Origin: Listeria_A hofi
GTDB lineage: Bacteria; Bacillota; Bacilli; Lactobacillales; Listeriaceae
Length of the DNA stretch: 64,000 nucleotides
Assembly (NCBI RefSeq): GCF_963575615.1
Contig: NZ_CAUYTL010000002.1
Span: 124,001 to 188,000 of the forward strand
Direction of reading: 5' to 3'
Below the pieces are notes generated by a model that saw only the letters and a list, made by a program, of their open reading frames with translations, did not search any database and was not told the origin of the DNA. How positions within the stretch are numbered: the first letter of the stretch is position 1; each line of letters starts with the position of its first letter. Both the position numbers and the translations under genes were made by a program. Below, one piece after another: positions 9,153-16,846 of this stretch.

Positions 9153-10643
9153 ATGAATTTTATCAAACGAGCATTACTCAGCATGAAAGCAAGAAAAGGA
9201 AGAACAATTTTGCAATTATTCATTTTTACAATCGTATGCGTACTTATTCTATCCGGATTCACGATTCAATCCGCGGCAAATAAAGCAAGCGAGCTAGCAA
9301 GACAGGAATTGGGTGGAGACGTAACGCTTAGTGTTGACCGTGAAAAACAAATGGAGGCGCAGCAAAAAGAATCAACATCGAGTTCAGGCGGTACTCCTGA
9401 GCGCCGCATGTTCCAATCCACACCAGTAGCCGTTGCCGCAGCGAAAAAACTCGCAGAACTCGACCACGTAGCGGGTTACAATCTCTATTCCAATACACAA
9501 GCCATGGCATCCGGTTTCGAGCCGATTGCCTCATCAAACGACACATCCCAGTCCGATGATTCCTCTACACAGCAAGGCCAAGGCGGCAATGATTCCAACC
9601 GTCCGCAAATGGTCCAAGCCGATTTGAGCGTATCTGGCGTGCTAGATTCCGCAACCGCAACAAAATTTAAAGCAGGAACCGACAAACTCGTATCCGGAAA
9701 AGCAATTACAGCAAGCGATGTTGGTAAAAATGTCGTAATGATTGAAAAAACATTAGCCGAAGAAAATGATCTCAAAGTTGGCGATAAAATCAAAATCCAA
9801 TCCAGCGACGAAGCAACAACCGTAGAATTAACAATCCAAGGCATTTACGAAACAACGGATTCAGGAAGTGATGCAGCAGCAAACTTCTCATTTCTAAACC
9901 CGTACAACACGATTTACGTGCCATACACCGTTGCTAACACCATCAAAGGCAGCGATGCAAAAGACACTGTCGATTCCGCAATTTACTTCATGGATGACGC
10001 TGCAAACATCAGCGCTTTCGAAAAAGCAGCGAAAAAAGTTACAGCGGTGGATTGGGACACGTTCAAATTAGATGCCAATGACGCGACATACCAACAAATG
10101 ATTGGACCAATCAACAACGTAGCTGCTTTTTCTAAAAATGTCGTCTACATCGTATCGATTGCTGGGGCTTTAATCTTAGGGCTACTTGTAATGATGCAAA
10201 TTCGCGAACGCAAATACGAAATGGGAGTCCTACTGGCTATCGGTGAAAAGCGCTCCAAACTCGTCGGCCAGTTCCTCGTTGAAATTTTAGTAGTAGCCGT
10301 TTTATCGTTCGGAATTGCCGCGGTGAGTAGCCATTATGTAGCGCAAGTCGTTGGAAATCAATTATTGACGCAACAAAACGCAACTGCATCCGAATCAACA
10401 TCTTCAACAAACCAAAGAGGTCCAGGCGGACCGGGTGGCGGACCGGGTGGCGGAGGCCCAGGCTTTGGTTCATCGCTCACAGCGAATACAGCTGAAATAA
10501 AAGCACTCGACATCCAAGTAAGCTTAGAAGACATGTTGAAAATGGGCGGGATTGGTGTTGGCATAGCCTTTATTTCTGTATTATTACCGTCAATTCTAGT
10601 TCTTCGCATGAACCCAAAAACAATCTTAACGAAACAAGAATAG
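9153..10643 (+). CDS. ABC transporter permease, FtsX/MacB type
   Basis: This is a 496-residue permease with four membrane helices in the FtsX arrangement: TM1 about 19-37, a large extracellular domain, TM2 about 330-350, TM3 about 372-395 and TM4 about 463-487. The extracellular domain contains a MacB_PCD-like region (KLVSGKAITASDVG, then GDKIKIQ). The loop between TM3 and TM4 carries a Ser/Thr stretch and a Gly-Pro tract (GPGGPGGGPGGGGPG), unusual for this family. It is paired with the ATPase gene 13 nt downstream and divergent from the two-component genes. A role in export of, or response to, an envelope-active compound is plausible but not shown. No MacA-like partner is adjacent. Confidence 0.88.
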   Translation: MNFIKRALLSMKARKGRTILQLFIFTIVCVLILSGFTIQSAANKASELARQELGGDVTLSVDREKQMEAQQKESTSSSGGTPERRMFQSTPVAVAAAKKLAELDHVAGYNLYSNTQAMASGFEPIASSNDTSQSDDSSTQQGQGGNDSNRPQMVQADLSVSGVLDSATATKFKAGTDKLVSGKAITASDVGKNVVMIEKTLAEENDLKVGDKIKIQSSDEATTVELTIQGIYETTDSGSDAAANFSFLNPYNTIYVPYTVANTIKGSDAKDTVDSAIYFMDDAANISAFEKAAKKVTAVDWDTFKLDANDATYQQMIGPINNVAAFSKNVVYIVSIAGALILGLLVMMQIRERKYEMGVLLAIGEKRSKLVGQFLVEILVVAVLSFGIAAVSSHYVAQVVGNQLLTQQNATASESTSSTNQRGPGGPGGGPGGGGPGFGSSLTANTAEIKALDIQVSLEDMLKMGGIGVGIAFISVLLPSILVLRMNPKTILTKQE

Positions 10644-10656
10644 GAGCGTGATTTTT

Positions 10657-11343
10657 ATGACAAAAATTCTAGAATTTCAAGATGTAAGCTATGCATATAA
10701 GCAGAACGATAACCCGATTTTGGATAAAATAAACTACACTTTCGCAACAGGTGTTTTCTATACGGTTGTTGGTAGCTCAGGATCAGGGAAAACCACATTT
10801 TTATCTTTAGCTGGTGGCCTTGATGCCCCACAAGATGGCGATATTTTCTATAAAGGACTATCTTTGAAAAAAATCGGGCTCAACAAATATCGTAATCAGT
10901 ACGTTTCAATCGTATTCCAAAGTTATAATTTGTTAACCTATATGACGGCACTTCAAAACGTAACCACTGCAATGGAAATCACGCATGTAAATCAACAAGA
11001 TCAGAAACAATTCGCACTGGACATGTTGGCAAAAGTTGGTATTGGCGAAAAAATGGCGCGACAAAAAGTGCTAACATTGAGTGGGGGACAGCAACAACGT
11101 GTTTCTATTGCTCGTGCGCTATGTTGCGAAACCGATTTAATTGTAGCAGATGAACCGACTGGAAATTTGGATGAGCGCACGAGTAAAGAAGTTGTGACGC
11201 TATTCCAAGATTTGGCTCACAAAGAAGGTAAATGTGTCATCATGGTAACACATGACCCAGAAATCGCTAAAGTATCTGACGTTAAAATCACGATGAAAAA
11301 TGGTAGTTTTGATGTAAAAGAGCAAGTAGTAATTACAGCATAA
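10657..11343 (+). CDS. ABC transporter ATP-binding protein, MacB/LolD type
   Basis: This 228-residue nucleotide-binding subunit has Walker A GSSGSGKT (residues 39-46), a Q-loop in VFQSYNLL, the signature LSGGQQQRVSIARAL, Walker B LIVADEPTGNLDE and the switch histidine in MVTHDPE. ATG 10657 is chosen; GTG 10648 is only 1 nt from AGGAG and cannot use it. It energises the FtsX-type permease encoded just upstream. The GNLDE extension is typical of the MacB/LolD/FtsE group. A terminator follows immediately. Confidence 0.93.
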   Translation: MTKILEFQDVSYAYKQNDNPILDKINYTFATGVFYTVVGSSGSGKTTFLSLAGGLDAPQDGDIFYKGLSLKKIGLNKYRNQYVSIVFQSYNLLTYMTALQNVTTAMEITHVNQQDQKQFALDMLAKVGIGEKMARQKVLTLSGGQQQRVSIARALCCETDLIVADEPTGNLDERTSKEVVTLFQDLAHKEGKCVIMVTHDPEIAKVSDVKITMKNGSFDVKEQVVITA

Positions 11344-11346
11344 ATA

Positions 11347-11396
11347 AATAAGCCGAATCAGCGCTTTAGCTACCAGTCTGATTCGGCTTATTTTAA
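11347..11396. terminator. Bidirectional terminator between ABC ATPase and isochorismatase genes
   Basis: A perfect 15-bp stem (AATAAGCCGAATCAG, 11347-11361, with its complement at 11378-11392) is flanked by T on the plus strand and sits between convergent genes. The loop contains TAGCTACCAG. Confidence 0.88.
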
Positions 11397-11409
11397 TCTT
11401 ATAGAAATG

Positions 11410-11892
11410 TTAAGAAGCGTAGATTCCAAAGCGACTCATGATGCGCCATAATCGTTTTGCATCTATTAAATCGTTATTTGTCGTTGTGTGCAGGCCTTGC
11501 ATCATGTAACAATCATATCCCAAGCCATGCGCAAATCGAATCGTTGTGTCAACGCAGTATTCCGTTTGGGCCCCACAAAACTCGATTTTGGATACATCTA
11601 ATTTATCAAGAATACCCTGTAATCCCGTCTTATAAAAGGAATTCGCATGCGTCTTGTTTACATAAATATCATCAGGCAGGCTATCTAACGCAGTCATCAA
11701 CGACCATGAATCACTGCCAATAACCAATTCCTCATCCACATGCTGCACAAAAATCACAGGTTTTCTTGCATTTCGATAGCTTGCAATTCTCTGATTCACC
11801 CCGTTCAACACATTATCCAGATTAGCTAACGGGAAATCCACTGAATTTACCCCATTTTGCAAATCAATCACAACTAAAACATCGCTTGTCAT
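11410..11892 (-). CDS. Isochorismatase-family cysteine hydrolase
   Basis: This 160-residue protein is of the isochorismatase-like hydrolase fold. The catalytic triad is visible: D in VVIDLQNG, K in VNKTHANSF and the cysteine in GAQTEYCVDTTIR. Such enzymes hydrolyse nicotinamide, ureidoacrylate or similar amides; the substrate cannot be assigned. ATG 11892 (MTSDVLVV) has AAGGGA upstream; a TTG at 11910 would overlap the previous stop. It follows the EVE-domain gene by 14 nt on the same strand, so the two are probably co-transcribed. The pair is absent from my memory of L. monocytogenes at this site. Confidence 0.85.
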   Translation of the reverse strand: MTSDVLVVIDLQNGVNSVDFPLANLDNVLNGVNQRIASYRNARKPVIFVQHVDEELVIGSDSWSLMTALDSLPDDIYVNKTHANSFYKTGLQGILDKLDVSKIEFCGAQTEYCVDTTIRFAHGLGYDCYMMQGLHTTTNNDLIDAKRLWRIMSRFGIYAS

Positions 11893-11906
11893 ATTAAAAC
11901 ATCCCT

Positions 11907-12341
11907 TCAAGATTCATATTTCATAGGTAATCCCATTCTCTTTGCAAGCACCAAAAAGAAATCCTTGTCAATCTCAAAATGCCCATAACGCAAGGAAGAG
12001 CGGTATTTCTGCCAAGCCTCCAGTTGCGAAATCGCATGCAACGGCACTTGTTTTGCATCAGGAAAAAAGTCAATATCTTTACGATAAGGCACAAACGTCT
12101 CGCTCATCGCAAACGGATAAATTTCAGAACCTTTCACCCGCCCAATTGCAGTAAAACGTTGACACTTCTCATCTGTATTCAGCGCCTGTTTTGGGCTGTA
12201 ATAACCCAACCAATCCCCTGGTTTCATCCTTTTCAGAGGTGCCTCCTTGCCATGACATAACTGCGAAAAACCACCTGCAACACCTGATCTGACATGATCT
12301 AATGAAGCTACGCCAATCCAATATTTTGTTATCCGAATCAC
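11907..12341 (-). CDS. EVE-domain protein (UPF0310)
   Basis: This is a 144-residue single-domain protein starting near TKYWIGVASLDHV, with GGFSQLCHGKEAPLKRMKPGDW, the signature of the UPF0310/EVE group. EVE domains are PUA-like folds that bind modified bases in RNA or DNA and often occur in restriction and defence settings. Here it stands alone with an isochorismatase-type gene. The start is uncertain: GTG 12339-12341 lies inside the best Shine-Dalgarno-like stretch (GGAAGGTGAT), so translation may begin at GTG with weak initiation or at a nearby non-standard codon. The body of the protein is secure. Confidence 0.82.
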   Translation of the reverse strand: MIRITKYWIGVASLDHVRSGVAGGFSQLCHGKEAPLKRMKPGDWLGYYSPKQALNTDEKCQRFTAIGRVKGSEIYPFAMSETFVPYRKDIDFFPDAKQVPLHAISQLEAWQKYRSSLRYGHFEIDKDFFLVLAKRMGLPMKYES

Positions 12342-12410
12342 CTTCCTGCGTTCATTTTTTTCATAAAATCATTATAATACTCAAACATGCATAAGTCTAT
12401 TCAATAAAGT

Positions 12411-12440
12411 TTGACAATACCTAGCCATATCCTTTATAAT
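12411..12440 (+). promoter_or_regulatory. Sigma-A promoter of alaS
   Basis: A consensus TTGACA (12411-12416) and a consensus TATAAT (12435-12440) are separated by 18 nt and lie immediately before the T-box leader. Confidence 0.85.
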
Positions 12441-12463
12441 TTCAAGTATCATACATTTAAAAA

Positions 12464-12695
12464 TAGTGTGAGACTAAAGAGATATGCCCGTTTGCAAGAG
12501 AAATGTTCCTTGGCTGGAAGAACATAAACGAAACAGCTATTTCTGTGCTACCTCACGTTACGACTATTTTTCGTCTTATTCCGCGTTAAGGATACTAAAG
12601 AGGTAATGATCAAGTCTTATATCATTGCAAACAGGGTGGTACCGCGAACATATTCGTCCCTGTATTGCGAGATGATATGAGGCTTTTTGTTTTGT
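12464..12695 (+). ncRNA. Alanine T-box leader of alaS
   Basis: This leader reads the charging state of tRNA-Ala. The T-box sequence AGGGTGGTACCGCG is at 12633-12646; the T after TGG would pair with the A discriminator base of tRNA-Ala. Stem I is closed by GTGAG (near 12468) with CTCAC (near 12551). The codon GCT followed by A at 12547-12549 is the likely specifier. A competing terminator pairs ATATCATTGCAAACAGGG with CCCTGTATTGCGAGATGATAT and ends in a T-rich run near 12683-12694. Uncharged tRNA-Ala should favour the antiterminator and raise alaS expression. Confidence 0.93.
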
Positions 12696-12733
12696 ATTCA
12701 TACTCGCGCGCCAATTAAAAAGGAGGAAATAAA

Positions 12734-15364
12734 ATGAAACAATTAACTAGTGCTGAAGTGAGACAAATGTTCCTAGACTTTTTCAAGGAAAAGAGCCATA
12801 AAGTGGAGCCAAGTGCGCCACTTGTACCAATTAACGATGCGTCTTTATTATGGATTAATAGCGGGGTCGCAACGCTAAAAAAATACTTCGATGGCAGTGT
12901 GATTCCAGATAACCCGCGGATTACAAATGCACAAAAATCTATCCGCACAAACGATATTGAGAATGTTGGTAAAACAGCGCGCCATCACACATTTTTCGAA
13001 ATGTTAGGTAACTTTTCAATTGGTGAATATTTCAAAGAAGAAGCAATTGTTTGGGCATGGGAATTTTTGACGAGTCCGCAATGGATTGGCTTTGATCCTG
13101 ATAAATTATACGTGACGGTCTATCCAGAAGACGAAGAAGCAAAAGCAATTTGGAAAGAAAAAGTTGGCTTAACAGACGATCATATTGTGCCGATTGAAGA
13201 CAATTTCTGGGATATCGGCGAAGGTCCAAGTGGTCCGGATAGTGAGATTTTTTACGATCGTGGTGAGGCTTATGGAAACGATACGACAGATCCAGAACTA
13301 TATCCAGGTGGCGAAAATGAGCGCTATTTGGAAATCTGGAACTTAGTATTTTCCCAATTCAATCACAATGCAGATGGTACGTATACACCACTTCCAAAGA
13401 AAAACATCGATACCGGGATGGGCTTAGAACGTATGGTTTCGATTATTCAAGACGCACCAACAAACTTTGAAACAGACCTATTCATGCCTATTATTCGTGA
13501 AGTAGAAGCAATTTCTGGTGAAAAATATGGGCAAGATCCAGCAATAGATACAGCGTTCAAAGTGATTGCTGACCATGTGCGCACCGTAGCTTTTGCGATT
13601 GGTGACAGTGCCTTGCCATCTAACGAAGGACGTGGCTATGTCTTGCGTCGCTTGTTGCGCCGTGCCGTTCGTTACGCTAAAAATTTGAACATAAACGAGC
13701 CATTCATGTATAAATTAGTGCCAGTAGTAGGCAAAATCATGAATAGCTATTATCCAGAAGTAGAAAAACAAACTGATTTTATCCAAAAAATTGTACGTAC
13801 GGAAGAAGAACGTTTCCACGAGACGCTAAATGAAGGTTTGGCTATTTTAGAAGAAATGATGGTAGCTGCAAAAGATTCTGGTCAAATGAATGGTGCTGAC
13901 ATTTTCAAACTATACGATACATTTGGATTCCCAGTTGAGTTGACAGAGGAATATGCAGAAGATAATGGCCTAACAGTTGACCACGCAGGTTTTGAAGCAG
14001 AGATGGACAAACAACGAGATCGTGCACGTAACGCCCGCGCTGACGTCAAATCAATGAGCGTGCAAACAGAACTTTTGACAAGTCTAACAGAAAAAAGCGC
14101 ATTTGTTGGCTATGAAACAACATCAGTTACAACAGAAGTGCTCTACATTATCAAATCTGGTGGCTTAGCAGAAAGCGCATCACGCGGCGACAAAGTCCAA
14201 ATTATTTTTAAAGAAACACCATTTTATGCAGAAAGTGGTGGCCAAATCGCGGATCAAGGAACGATTAAGAAATCCGGATTTACTGCGGCTGTTCTAAACG
14301 TCCAAAAAACACCAAACAAGCAAAACATCCATGAAGTACGCGTTGAAGAAGGGATTTTGAACAAAGGGGACCATGTGACATTGGACGTAGATATAGCTTC
14401 TCGTCACGGCATCGTGAAGAATCATACAGCAACTCACTTATTGCATCGCGCGCTAAAAGATGTTTTAGGAGATCATGTCAACCAAGCTGGATCACTTGTA
14501 GAACCGAACCGTCTACGTTTTGACTTCTCCCATTTTGGTCAAATCACAGACGAAGAATTACAAAAAATGGAACACATCGTCAATCGCAAAATTTGGGAAC
14601 AACTCGCAGTCGATATTAAAGAAATGCCGATCAAAGAAGCAAAAGAACTTGGAGCAATGGCACTGTTTGGCGAAAAATATGGTGATGTTGTTCGCGTTGT
14701 CCGCATAGGTGATTACAGCATCGAGCTTTGCGGCGGTTTACATGTGAAAAATACATCCGAAATCGGACTTTTCAACATTATTTCTGAGAGCGGAATCGGA
14801 GCAGGGACTCGTCGAATAGAAGCAGTCACTGGTGAATCTGCATATCGTTTCTTAAACCAACAAGAACATTATTTAAAAGAAACGGCGCACCTACTTAAAA
14901 CAACGCCAAAAGAAGCACCACAAAAAGTAGAACAATTACATCAAGAAATGCGCGAATTAAAACGCGAAAACGAATCACTGCTATCCAAACTTGCAAATGC
15001 AGCAAGTGCGGATATTTTCAGCAATCCAGAAGATGTTGGTGGCGTGGCAGTCATTGCAAAACAAGTAAACGCGAAGGACATGAATCAGTTGCGTCAATAT
15101 ATGGATAACTGGAAAGAAACGAAAGCGAGTGGAATCCTCGTTCTCGGTGCAGCTCATGACGATAAAGTAAGCCTTATTTCCGCAGTTTCCGAAGACCTTA
15201 TTAAAGAAGGCTATCACGCAGGTAAACTATTAAAAGAAATCGCGACTCGTTGTGGTGGGAACGGTGGCGGACGACCAGACACAGCACAAGCAGGCGGTAA
15301 AGACCCAGAAAAATTAGCTGGTGCATTAGCTTACGTCTCAGAATGGGTATCTTCCCAACAGTAA
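12734..15364 (+). CDS. alaS: Alanine-tRNA ligase
   Basis: This class II synthetase charges tRNA-Ala and has 876 residues, full length for the family. The N-terminal catalytic domain carries GNFSIGEYFKEEAI and the motif 3 region DTGMGLERM. The editing domain has HTATHLLHRAL and CGGLHVKNTSEIG, which give the zinc-binding H-x3-H and Cys-His residues that clear mis-charged Ser and Gly. The C-Ala domain ends with GGNGGGRPDTAQAGG. The ribosome site AAGGAGG is strong. Expression is set by the T-box leader directly upstream. Confidence 0.97.
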   Translation: MKQLTSAEVRQMFLDFFKEKSHKVEPSAPLVPINDASLLWINSGVATLKKYFDGSVIPDNPRITNAQKSIRTNDIENVGKTARHHTFFEMLGNFSIGEYFKEEAIVWAWEFLTSPQWIGFDPDKLYVTVYPEDEEAKAIWKEKVGLTDDHIVPIEDNFWDIGEGPSGPDSEIFYDRGEAYGNDTTDPELYPGGENERYLEIWNLVFSQFNHNADGTYTPLPKKNIDTGMGLERMVSIIQDAPTNFETDLFMPIIREVEAISGEKYGQDPAIDTAFKVIADHVRTVAFAIGDSALPSNEGRGYVLRRLLRRAVRYAKNLNINEPFMYKLVPVVGKIMNSYYPEVEKQTDFIQKIVRTEEERFHETLNEGLAILEEMMVAAKDSGQMNGADIFKLYDTFGFPVELTEEYAEDNGLTVDHAGFEAEMDKQRDRARNARADVKSMSVQTELLTSLTEKSAFVGYETTSVTTEVLYIIKSGGLAESASRGDKVQIIFKETPFYAESGGQIADQGTIKKSGFTAAVLNVQKTPNKQNIHEVRVEEGILNKGDHVTLDVDIASRHGIVKNHTATHLLHRALKDVLGDHVNQAGSLVEPNRLRFDFSHFGQITDEELQKMEHIVNRKIWEQLAVDIKEMPIKEAKELGAMALFGEKYGDVVRVVRIGDYSIELCGGLHVKNTSEIGLFNIISESGIGAGTRRIEAVTGESAYRFLNQQEHYLKETAHLLKTTPKEAPQKVEQLHQEMRELKRENESLLSKLANAASADIFSNPEDVGGVAVIAKQVNAKDMNQLRQYMDNWKETKASGILVLGAAHDDKVSLISAVSEDLIKEGYHAGKLLKEIATRCGGNGGGRPDTAQAGGKDPEKLAGALAYVSEWVSSQQ

Positions 15365-15410
15365 TTTAGTCGCGAATTAGGCTCTGCAATCTTTTTTGTT
15401 AGCATCTTCT

Positions 15411-15439
15411 TTGTTATTTATTGCGACTTAGTGTAAAAT
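15411..15439 (+). promoter_or_regulatory. Promoter of ireB-ruvX-yrzB
   Basis: TTGTTA (15411-15416) and TAAAAT (15434-15439) are separated by 17 nt, 47 nt before ireB. No clear terminator separates alaS from this promoter, so read-through may also contribute. Confidence 0.65.
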
Positions 15440-15485
15440 GAAATGTGGACAATAGCGATAACAATAGAAAGAGGTGCTGATCAAA

Positions 15486-15755
15486 ATGGCTTCTGATAAA
15501 ACAATGTTCTATAGTTTTGGCGATGATTCGATTGAGGAAGATGTCAAAATTCTGATGGGTAAAGTGTATGTTGCCCTAGAAGAAAAAGGATATAATCCGA
15601 TTAATCAAATTGTTGGTTATTTGCTTTCTGGTGATCCAGCTTATATTCCGCGCCATAATGATGCTCGAAATTTGATCCGCCGTCTAGAGCGTGATGAGAT
15701 TATCGAAGAATTAGTAAAGTCTTACCTAAAAAACAATAAGATTGGTGAAAAATGA
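15486..15755 (+). CDS. ireB: IreB-family regulatory phosphoprotein (YrzL)
   Basis: This small 89-residue protein of the UPF0297/IreB family contains TMFYSFGDDSIEEDVK and DPAYIPRHNDARNLIRRLERDEI. In Enterococcus faecalis, IreB is a substrate of the PASTA kinase IreK and tunes cell-envelope antibiotic tolerance; the same role here is by homology. ATG 15486 is chosen, giving MASDKTMF; a GTG at 15474 sits in the ribosome site. It overlaps ruvX by 4 nt, forming the widely conserved ireB-ruvX-yrzB operon next to alaS. Confidence 0.92.
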   Translation: MASDKTMFYSFGDDSIEEDVKILMGKVYVALEEKGYNPINQIVGYLLSGDPAYIPRHNDARNLIRRLERDEIIEELVKSYLKNNKIGEK

Positions 15756-16168
15756 GAATAATGGGGTTAGATGTTGGATCAGTGACTGTTGGTGTAGCTA
15801 TTAGTGATGAGCTAGGTTGGACTGCACAAGGCATTGAGACAATCACAATAAACGAACGCGCAAAGCAATTTGGCTATGATCGCGTAAAAGAACTTGCAGC
15901 CGAGTACAATGTCCAAAAAATTGTAGTAGGCTGGCCCAAAAATATGAATAATACGGTTGGTGAACGAGCAGAAGCATCCGAAAAGTATGCAGAAGTGTTG
16001 GAGAATCGCACTGGAATCCCTGTTATGCTGTGGGATGAACGATTAACTACTGCGGCCGCAGAACGTACATTGCTAGAAGCAGATGTTAGCCGTAAGAAAC
16101 GTAAGAAAGTCATTGATAAGCTTGCAGCGGTAATGATATTGCAATCTTATCTAGATGCAAATAATTAA
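15752..16168 (+). CDS. ruvX: RuvX/YqgF RNase H-fold nuclease
   Basis: This is a 138-residue RNase H-like resolvase-fold protein, named putative pre-16S rRNA nuclease or Holliday junction resolvase. It begins with MRIMGLDVGSVTVGVAIS, where the first catalytic aspartate lies. It has the family motifs VVGWPKNMN, LWDERLTTAAAERTL and a C-terminal DKLAAVMILQSYLD with a further acidic residue. Translation is coupled to ireB by an ATGA overlap. A role in 16S rRNA 5' maturation is known for the family in E. coli; the role in Gram-positives is less certain. Confidence 0.93.
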   Translation: MRIMGLDVGSVTVGVAISDELGWTAQGIETITINERAKQFGYDRVKELAAEYNVQKIVVGWPKNMNNTVGERAEASEKYAEVLENRTGIPVMLWDERLTTAAAERTLLEADVSRKKRKKVIDKLAAVMILQSYLDANN

Positions 16169-16186
16169 TTAAAAGAGGTGTCCATT

Positions 16187-16480
16187 ATGACAGAAAATCA
16201 TGAACATGATCACGAACATATCACAGTAGTAGACGAAAATGGTAACGAGGAGCTGTACGCGGTTCTTTTCTCGTTCAATTCCGATGAGTTTGAGAAATCT
16301 TACGTTCTGTATTATCCAGAAAGTGCAGAAGACGAAGAAGAAATCGAATTACAAGCATCTTCTTTCATTGAAAATGAAGATGGTACTCAAGGTGAGCTAA
16401 AACCTGTAGAAACAGAAGAAGAATGGGATATGATTGAAGAAGTCTTAGCAACGTTCTTGGAAGACGAAGACGCCGAATAA
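16187..16480 (+). CDS. yrzB: DUF1292 protein YrzB
   Basis: This is a 97-residue, very acidic protein of the DUF1292/UPF0473 family. It starts with a His-rich stretch (HEHDHEH), continues with an ITVVDENGNEELYAVLF-like core and ends in an acidic tail. The function is unknown. The start ATG 16187 has AAAGAGG upstream; GTG 16178 is in the ribosome site. It is the third gene of the conserved operon with ireB and ruvX, 18 nt after ruvX. No clear terminator follows; the repeat element at 16494 lies directly downstream. Confidence 0.9.
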   Translation: MTENHEHDHEHITVVDENGNEELYAVLFSFNSDEFEKSYVLYYPESAEDEEEIELQASSFIENEDGTQGELKPVETEEEWDMIEEVLATFLEDEDAE

Positions 16481-16493
16481 ATCTTTCAAAGGG

Positions 16494-16739
16494 ACGACAA
16501 ACGCGCATCTGCGTCGTTAAAGTCTGTGCTCCGATGCTCTTCTACACAATGTTTCGCATAACTTCTCACATGGTCGGGGGTGTGCTACTCCCTCCCAGTT
16601 TTCAGTCAACATATAAATATACGCTCCGCTTTGTTGAGGCACTTTGAAGCAAAGCGAATTAGAGCCTCAATATGCAGTGGAGCGAAGTGAGGCTGTAGTC
16701 CTTAAATTAGGACTTTGCCTAGGATCTACGCATTTGTCG
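16494..16739 (-). repeat. Structured intergenic repeat, copy D (minus orientation)
   Basis: This fills the 366-nt gap between yrzB and the dedA terminator. Read on the minus strand it is bounded by the inverted ends CGACAAATGCG and CGCGTTTGTCG. It contains the family blocks CCTAGGCAAAG, GTTGACTGAAAAC, a 29-nt segment identical to copies A and B (plus-strand 16551-16579), and TTTAACGACG. The inner pair AAAGTC/GACTTT differs from other copies yet still pairs. Compared with them it has an extra stretch of about 80 nt that folds into local hairpins (GTCCT/AGGAC and AGCCTCA/TGAGGCT). It lies downstream of dedA in dedA's direction. Confidence 0.75.
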
Positions 16740-16792
16740 GCTCTCGGAGGTTTGGCGATTTCATTCAAAGTACAATTTTTTCGGGTACACAA

Positions 16793-16845
16793 AAAGAAGC
16801 TGGGAAATTAGCGCAATTTAAGTGCTAACTTCTCAGCTTTTTCTT
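16793..16845. terminator. Terminator of dedA
   Basis: AAGCTGGGAAATTAGC (16797-16812) pairs with GCTAACTTCTCAGCTT (16824-16839) through 16 bp including G-U pairs. T-rich flanks on both strands make it able to act both ways. It ends dedA on the minus strand. Confidence 0.8.
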
Positions 16846-16846
16846 T

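Noticed and set aside
9485..9844. 119-codon minus-strand frame inside the ABC permease gene
   Set aside because: It is antisense to a well-formed permease and has no promoter or ribosome site.
9153..10643. Horizontal transfer of the permease gene from base composition
   Set aside because: Some stretches have more C than G on the coding strand, but other stretches of the same gene do not, so the signal is not consistent by eye.
12342..12374. Tiny frame MKKMNAGR on the minus strand ending in the EVE start region
   Set aside because: Eight codons with no ribosome site of its own; the overlap with the GTG start is most likely chance.
16481..16846. Possible small genes in the yrzB-dedA gap
   Set aside because: No frame with a ribosome site is seen; the sequence is explained by repeat copy D and a terminator.
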